A DNA stretch of 16,996 nt, taken from Bryobacteraceae bacterium (GTDB lineage Bacteria > Acidobacteriota > Terriglobia > Bryobacterales > Bryobacteraceae). Shown here one piece after another: positions 14,792 through 16,996 of the stretch. The stretch's first letter is position 1, and every line of letters begins with the position of its first letter. A program made the position numbers and the translations under genes. The DNA lies in contig JACMLA010000204.1 in NCBI GenBank assembly GCA_014379815.1, forward strand, positions 1 through 16,996. Reading direction: 5' to 3'. The notes beneath the pieces were generated by a model. It saw nothing but the letters and a program-made list of their open reading frames with translations, did no database searches and was not told where the DNA came from.

Positions 14792-16404
14792 AGCTGGCTG
14801 CCTGTCCCGCCGAGAGTCTCGAGAACGGTGTGTTCGGAGTGCCCACCAGCGAGAGTGGTTTCCAGTGCGAAGGTCAGCACGCGACGGGTGCTCAGAGGAT
14901 CGATCAGCGCATCCACGTGTCCCCGTGCCGCCGCGTAACGGGCATCCAGCCAGTGCTCGTAGTCGGCTTTCGTTTTGGAGATGCGATCCTCCAGATCCCT
15001 TGGAACTGGCGTACTCTCTTTTGCATGCTTTTCCAGCTCAGGGCCATAGATTGCTTTCACGGCGGATTCCCCTTCCATGACGCCGATGCGTGCCGTTGGC
15101 CAGCCGAAAGTGAAATGAGGATCAAAGCCCTGGCCGGCCATGGCATAGTAGCCCGCGCCGCTGGCATGATTGATGGTCAATACGATTCGGGGTACGGTTG
15201 CGCATGCCATGGATTCCACCATCGCGGCCCCTGCGCGGATAATACCTTCGCTTTCGGCTTCGGTACCTACCATAAATCCCGACACATCCTGGATGTAGAT
15301 CAGAGGCGTGCGCTGGCGCTCGGCATTTTCGACGAAGTAACTGACTTTCTGTGCGGATTCGGTGTACACGATGCCTCCGATCCGGGGTCCGCCGGACGTC
15401 TTGAGAAAGCCGCGACGGTTCGCGATGATCGAGACGGGATATCCGGAGAGCCGTCCACTGGCGCACAGCATCTCCGGAGCGTAGTCGGGCTGGAACTCAA
15501 TCCATGAAGGCTCGCCGGAATTCGGGCTGCCGTCGAAAATGCGCGCTAGCACCTCCGACACGTCGTACGCGGCACGATGGTCAGCGGGGAGGATATCGTA
15601 AAGTCCTTCCGCACTCTTTTCTGGTAGTCGCCCGGCTTCGGATCGGGGGAGCGGACCGCCAGGAAGATCGCGAACCATCCGCCGGATCAGAGCAAGGCAC
15701 TCTTCGTCGTTTTTTGCGATATGGTGGGCAACGCCACTGGTTTGTGTGTGCATCGCGGCTCCACCAAGAGACTCGGCATCGACCGCCTGCCCGATTGCGC
15801 CGCGAACCAGGTTGGGACCACCCAGTCCCATGAAGCTGGTCCCCTCCACCATGATGATGACGTCGCTAAGGGCCGGCAAGTAAGCTCCTCCGGCAATGCA
15901 GGGTCCCATGACGGCCGCGATCTGCGGGATTCGCAGGCGACGCCGCATGAGTGAGTTGTAGTAGAAGATTCGCGAGGCTCCGTACTGGCCGGGGAAGATT
16001 CCGTCCTGCAGCGGAAGATAGACGCCTGCGGAGTCGACCAGATAGACGATAGGAATGCGATTGCGCATCGCGATTTCCTGGGCCCGCAGGATCCTGGTAA
16101 TCGTCTCCGGCCACCAGGCTCCAGCCTTTACCGTGGCGTCGTTGGCTACGACCACCGCCGGCCGGCCGTGGATGCGGGCGACACCGGTAACGACTCCTGC
16201 CCCTGGGGCCTGACCTTCGTAGCGGTCCCATGCGATCAACAGTCCAATCTCGAGAAACATCGCGCCGGGGTCCGCAAGGCGCGCGATCCGTTCCCGCGCG
16301 GTAAGTTTGCCGTCTCTGTGTTGCTTGTCGATTTTGGCGGGGCCACCGCCGAGGCGTAGTTTGTCTTCGAGGCTTGCGAGTTCGTTGACGAGGTCCCGCA
16401 TCAT
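14788..16404 (-). CDS. Acyl-CoA carboxylase carboxyltransferase subunit (MccB/AtuC-like)
   Basis: This subunit moves the carboxyl group from biotin to an acyl-CoA, as in 3-methylcrotonyl-CoA or geranyl-CoA carboxylase. At 538 aa it has the length of the methylcrotonyl-CoA beta subunit. Both carboxyltransferase halves are present, with oxyanion-forming GPCIAGGAYLPALSD (167-181) and HASGAGYYAMAGQGFD (413-428), plus LGGAAMHTQTSGVAHHIA (213-230), resembling the beta-subunit motif LGGADLHCxxSGVxDHYA. N-terminal KLTARERIARLADPG (33-47) is typical. ATG at 16404 has GAGG 9 nt upstream; a second ATG follows directly. It is the first gene of a four-gene operon with 4-nt overlaps throughout. No biotin carboxylase/biotin carrier subunit is in the window, so the partner must be elsewhere. 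Leucine or terpenoid degradation is the likely role; substrate is unresolved. Confidence 0.93.
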   Translation of the reverse strand: MMRDLVNELASLEDKLRLGGGPAKIDKQHRDGKLTARERIARLADPGAMFLEIGLLIAWDRYEGQAPGAGVVTGVARIHGRPAVVVANDATVKAGAWWPETITRILRAQEIAMRNRIPIVYLVDSAGVYLPLQDGIFPGQYGASRIFYYNSLMRRRLRIPQIAAVMGPCIAGGAYLPALSDVIIMVEGTSFMGLGGPNLVRGAIGQAVDAESLGGAAMHTQTSGVAHHIAKNDEECLALIRRMVRDLPGGPLPRSEAGRLPEKSAEGLYDILPADHRAAYDVSEVLARIFDGSPNSGEPSWIEFQPDYAPEMLCASGRLSGYPVSIIANRRGFLKTSGGPRIGGIVYTESAQKVSYFVENAERQRTPLIYIQDVSGFMVGTEAESEGIIRAGAAMVESMACATVPRIVLTINHASGAGYYAMAGQGFDPHFTFGWPTARIGVMEGESAVKAIYGPELEKHAKESTPVPRDLEDRISKTKADYEHWLDARYAAARGHVDALIDPLSTRRVLTFALETTLAGGHSEHTVLETLGGTGSQL

Positions 16405-16539
16405 GGTTGTAAACCTCAGTGTATGCCGGACGGTCAGCCGGGACGTAAGCCCGCAGGAGTTTCCTTATTACACCGGGTACCAGAACTTTTTGACTTCAAT
16501 TCAGGCCGGAAGTACCTCTGTTTTATCCCTGTTTCTTGT

Positions 16540-16545
16540 TAGATT
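16540..16545 (+). promoter_or_regulatory. Possible -10 box for a leaderless small gene
   Basis: TAGATT matches four of six consensus -10 bases and lies 6 nt before the ATG at 16552. Together with the lack of a Shine-Dalgarno, it would fit a leaderless transcript. There is no convincing -35 at the right spacing; a TTGACT at 16490-16495 is too far upstream. Otherwise the 16405-16551 gap holds the unidentified promoter of the carboxyltransferase operon. Confidence 0.2.
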
Positions 16546-16551
16546 GCATTT

Positions 16552-16794
16552 ATGGATATCCTCGACGCCCTCCACGACCTGCCATCCCTCCCTAAGGATG
16601 CCGAAACTGTGTTGCGCGGGGTGGCCCGAGGTGTAATCCGGCGGGTAATAGCAGAGTGCAAAGGCTGCCGTGGAATGGAACTGGAATTCCGCCTGAGTAT
16701 TGCAAATCCTTTTGCCGGGGAAGAAGCCGTATCCGCGATCTGGGAAGCAGAAGTTTTGCGGGCAGAGCAGCTTCAGACTGCGATCCTCAATTAG
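16552..16794 (+). CDS. Small hypothetical protein (80 aa)
   Basis: I do not recognise this family. The 80-aa product is predicted to be soluble with no signal or membrane segment. It has a mostly helical N-terminal part (DAETVLRGVARGVIRRVIAE), a Cys-Lys-Gly-Cys pair at about 36-39 (ECKGCRGMELEF), and an Ala/Glu-rich C-terminus. The CxxC could be a redox or metal site, but a single pair is weak evidence. Codon use is similar to its neighbours, which supports real coding. The ATG at 16552 has no Shine-Dalgarno. It is divergent from the carboxyltransferase operon with a 147-nt intergenic region, so the two could share regulation. Other frames here are less plausible. Confidence 0.55.
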   Translation: MDILDALHDLPSLPKDAETVLRGVARGVIRRVIAECKGCRGMELEFRLSIANPFAGEEAVSAIWEAEVLRAEQLQTAILN

Positions 16795-16809
16795 AGCGTC
16801 CGCGTCTCG

Positions 16810-16996
16810 CTACGTAGAAATTTTATACTGCGTGCGATCCTTCGCTCCCCACGCCTCCTGTCCATGACTTACAAGCTGCCGGTCCAGACTGAGAAGCGCC
16901 TGCACCGCTCCACCGGCGGTATTTGAACCAATTGCCGAGCAACGACAGGCTGCGCTCAGGGTGCGCATTTCACAAACGTGCATCACAATGTTACAA
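16810..16996 (-). CDS. Possible C-terminal fragment of a minus-strand gene at the window edge
   Basis: A minus-strand frame stays open from the right edge for 61 codons and ends with TAG at 16810-16812. The visible part includes MHVCEMRTLSAACRCS and, near the end, LDRQLVSHGQEAWG and KDRTQY. I do not recognise it. About 56% of third codon positions are G or C, which is compatible with coding. A run of 61 stopless codons can occur by chance, so this is a moderate call. If real, it converges on the 80-aa gene with 15 nt between the stops. A start may also lie inside the window, but no Shine-Dalgarno is seen. Confidence 0.35.
   Translation of the reverse strand, partial: CNIVMHVCEMRTLSAACRCSAIGSNTAGGAVQALLSLDRQLVSHGQEAWGAKDRTQYKIST

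Noticed and set aside
16405..16551. Promoter for the carboxyltransferase operon
   Set aside because: TTGAAG and TAATAA occur on the minus strand but are about 23 nt apart, outside normal spacing; no reliable call is possible.

Overview
This window looks like chromosomal DNA of an acidobacterium, most plausibly of the Bryobacterales/Solibacter type. That assignment is inference. It rests on an acidobacterial-style secreted TPR protein, a PEP-CTERM protein, the TolC and TPR family flavours, and moderately high GC. I saw no tRNA, rRNA, CRISPR array or insertion sequence. Most of the window is dense, ordinary chromosomal coding sequence; the interesting material lies in the intergenic regions and in one small catabolic operon.

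Layout. (1) 1-2132, minus strand: a DUF1385 membrane protein followed by prfA (release factor 1), with a Shine-Dalgarno for a further gene (prmC would be usual) at the left edge. (2) 2229-3173, minus: a secreted TPR protein with an N-terminal beta-sandwich-like region. (3) 3417-10107, minus: a complete tripartite efflux operon in the order TetR repressor, membrane-fusion lipoprotein, RND pump, TolC-like outer-membrane channel. It has a recognisable sigma70-type promoter overlaid by TTAG/CTAA inverted repeats, a likely autoregulatory operator. (4) 10257-11279, plus: a ROK-family sugar kinase starting at TTG, divergent from the efflux operon. Its leader has an 11-bp perfect inverted repeat that would bury the ribosome-binding site, and a competing hairpin. 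(5) 11388-12362, plus: a secreted repeat protein ending in a PEP-CTERM sorting signal. (6) 12367-16404, minus: a four-gene acyl-CoA operon (carboxyltransferase, AtuA N-domain protein, AtuA C-domain protein, crotonase). Every junction is a 4-nt stop/start overlap. (7) 16552-16794, plus: a small unknown protein, and at the right edge a possible C-terminal fragment of a minus-strand gene.

How the genes work together. The efflux proteins form an inner-membrane/periplasm/outer-membrane pump under a local TetR repressor. The 12.4-16.4 kb operon resembles branched-chain or terpenoid acyl-CoA degradation (leucine/isovalerate or acyclic terpene type): a 3-methylcrotonyl/geranyl-CoA carboxylase-like subunit, a hydratase, and the two halves of AtuA as separate coupled genes. 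The biotin carboxylase partner is not in the window.

Best leads: the riboswitch-like leader of the ROK gene, the three-arm operator at the efflux promoter, a 12-bp perfect hairpin inside the crotonase 3' end where two convergent genes lie 4 bp apart, and the split AtuA. All statements come from reading the sequence; no database search was run.
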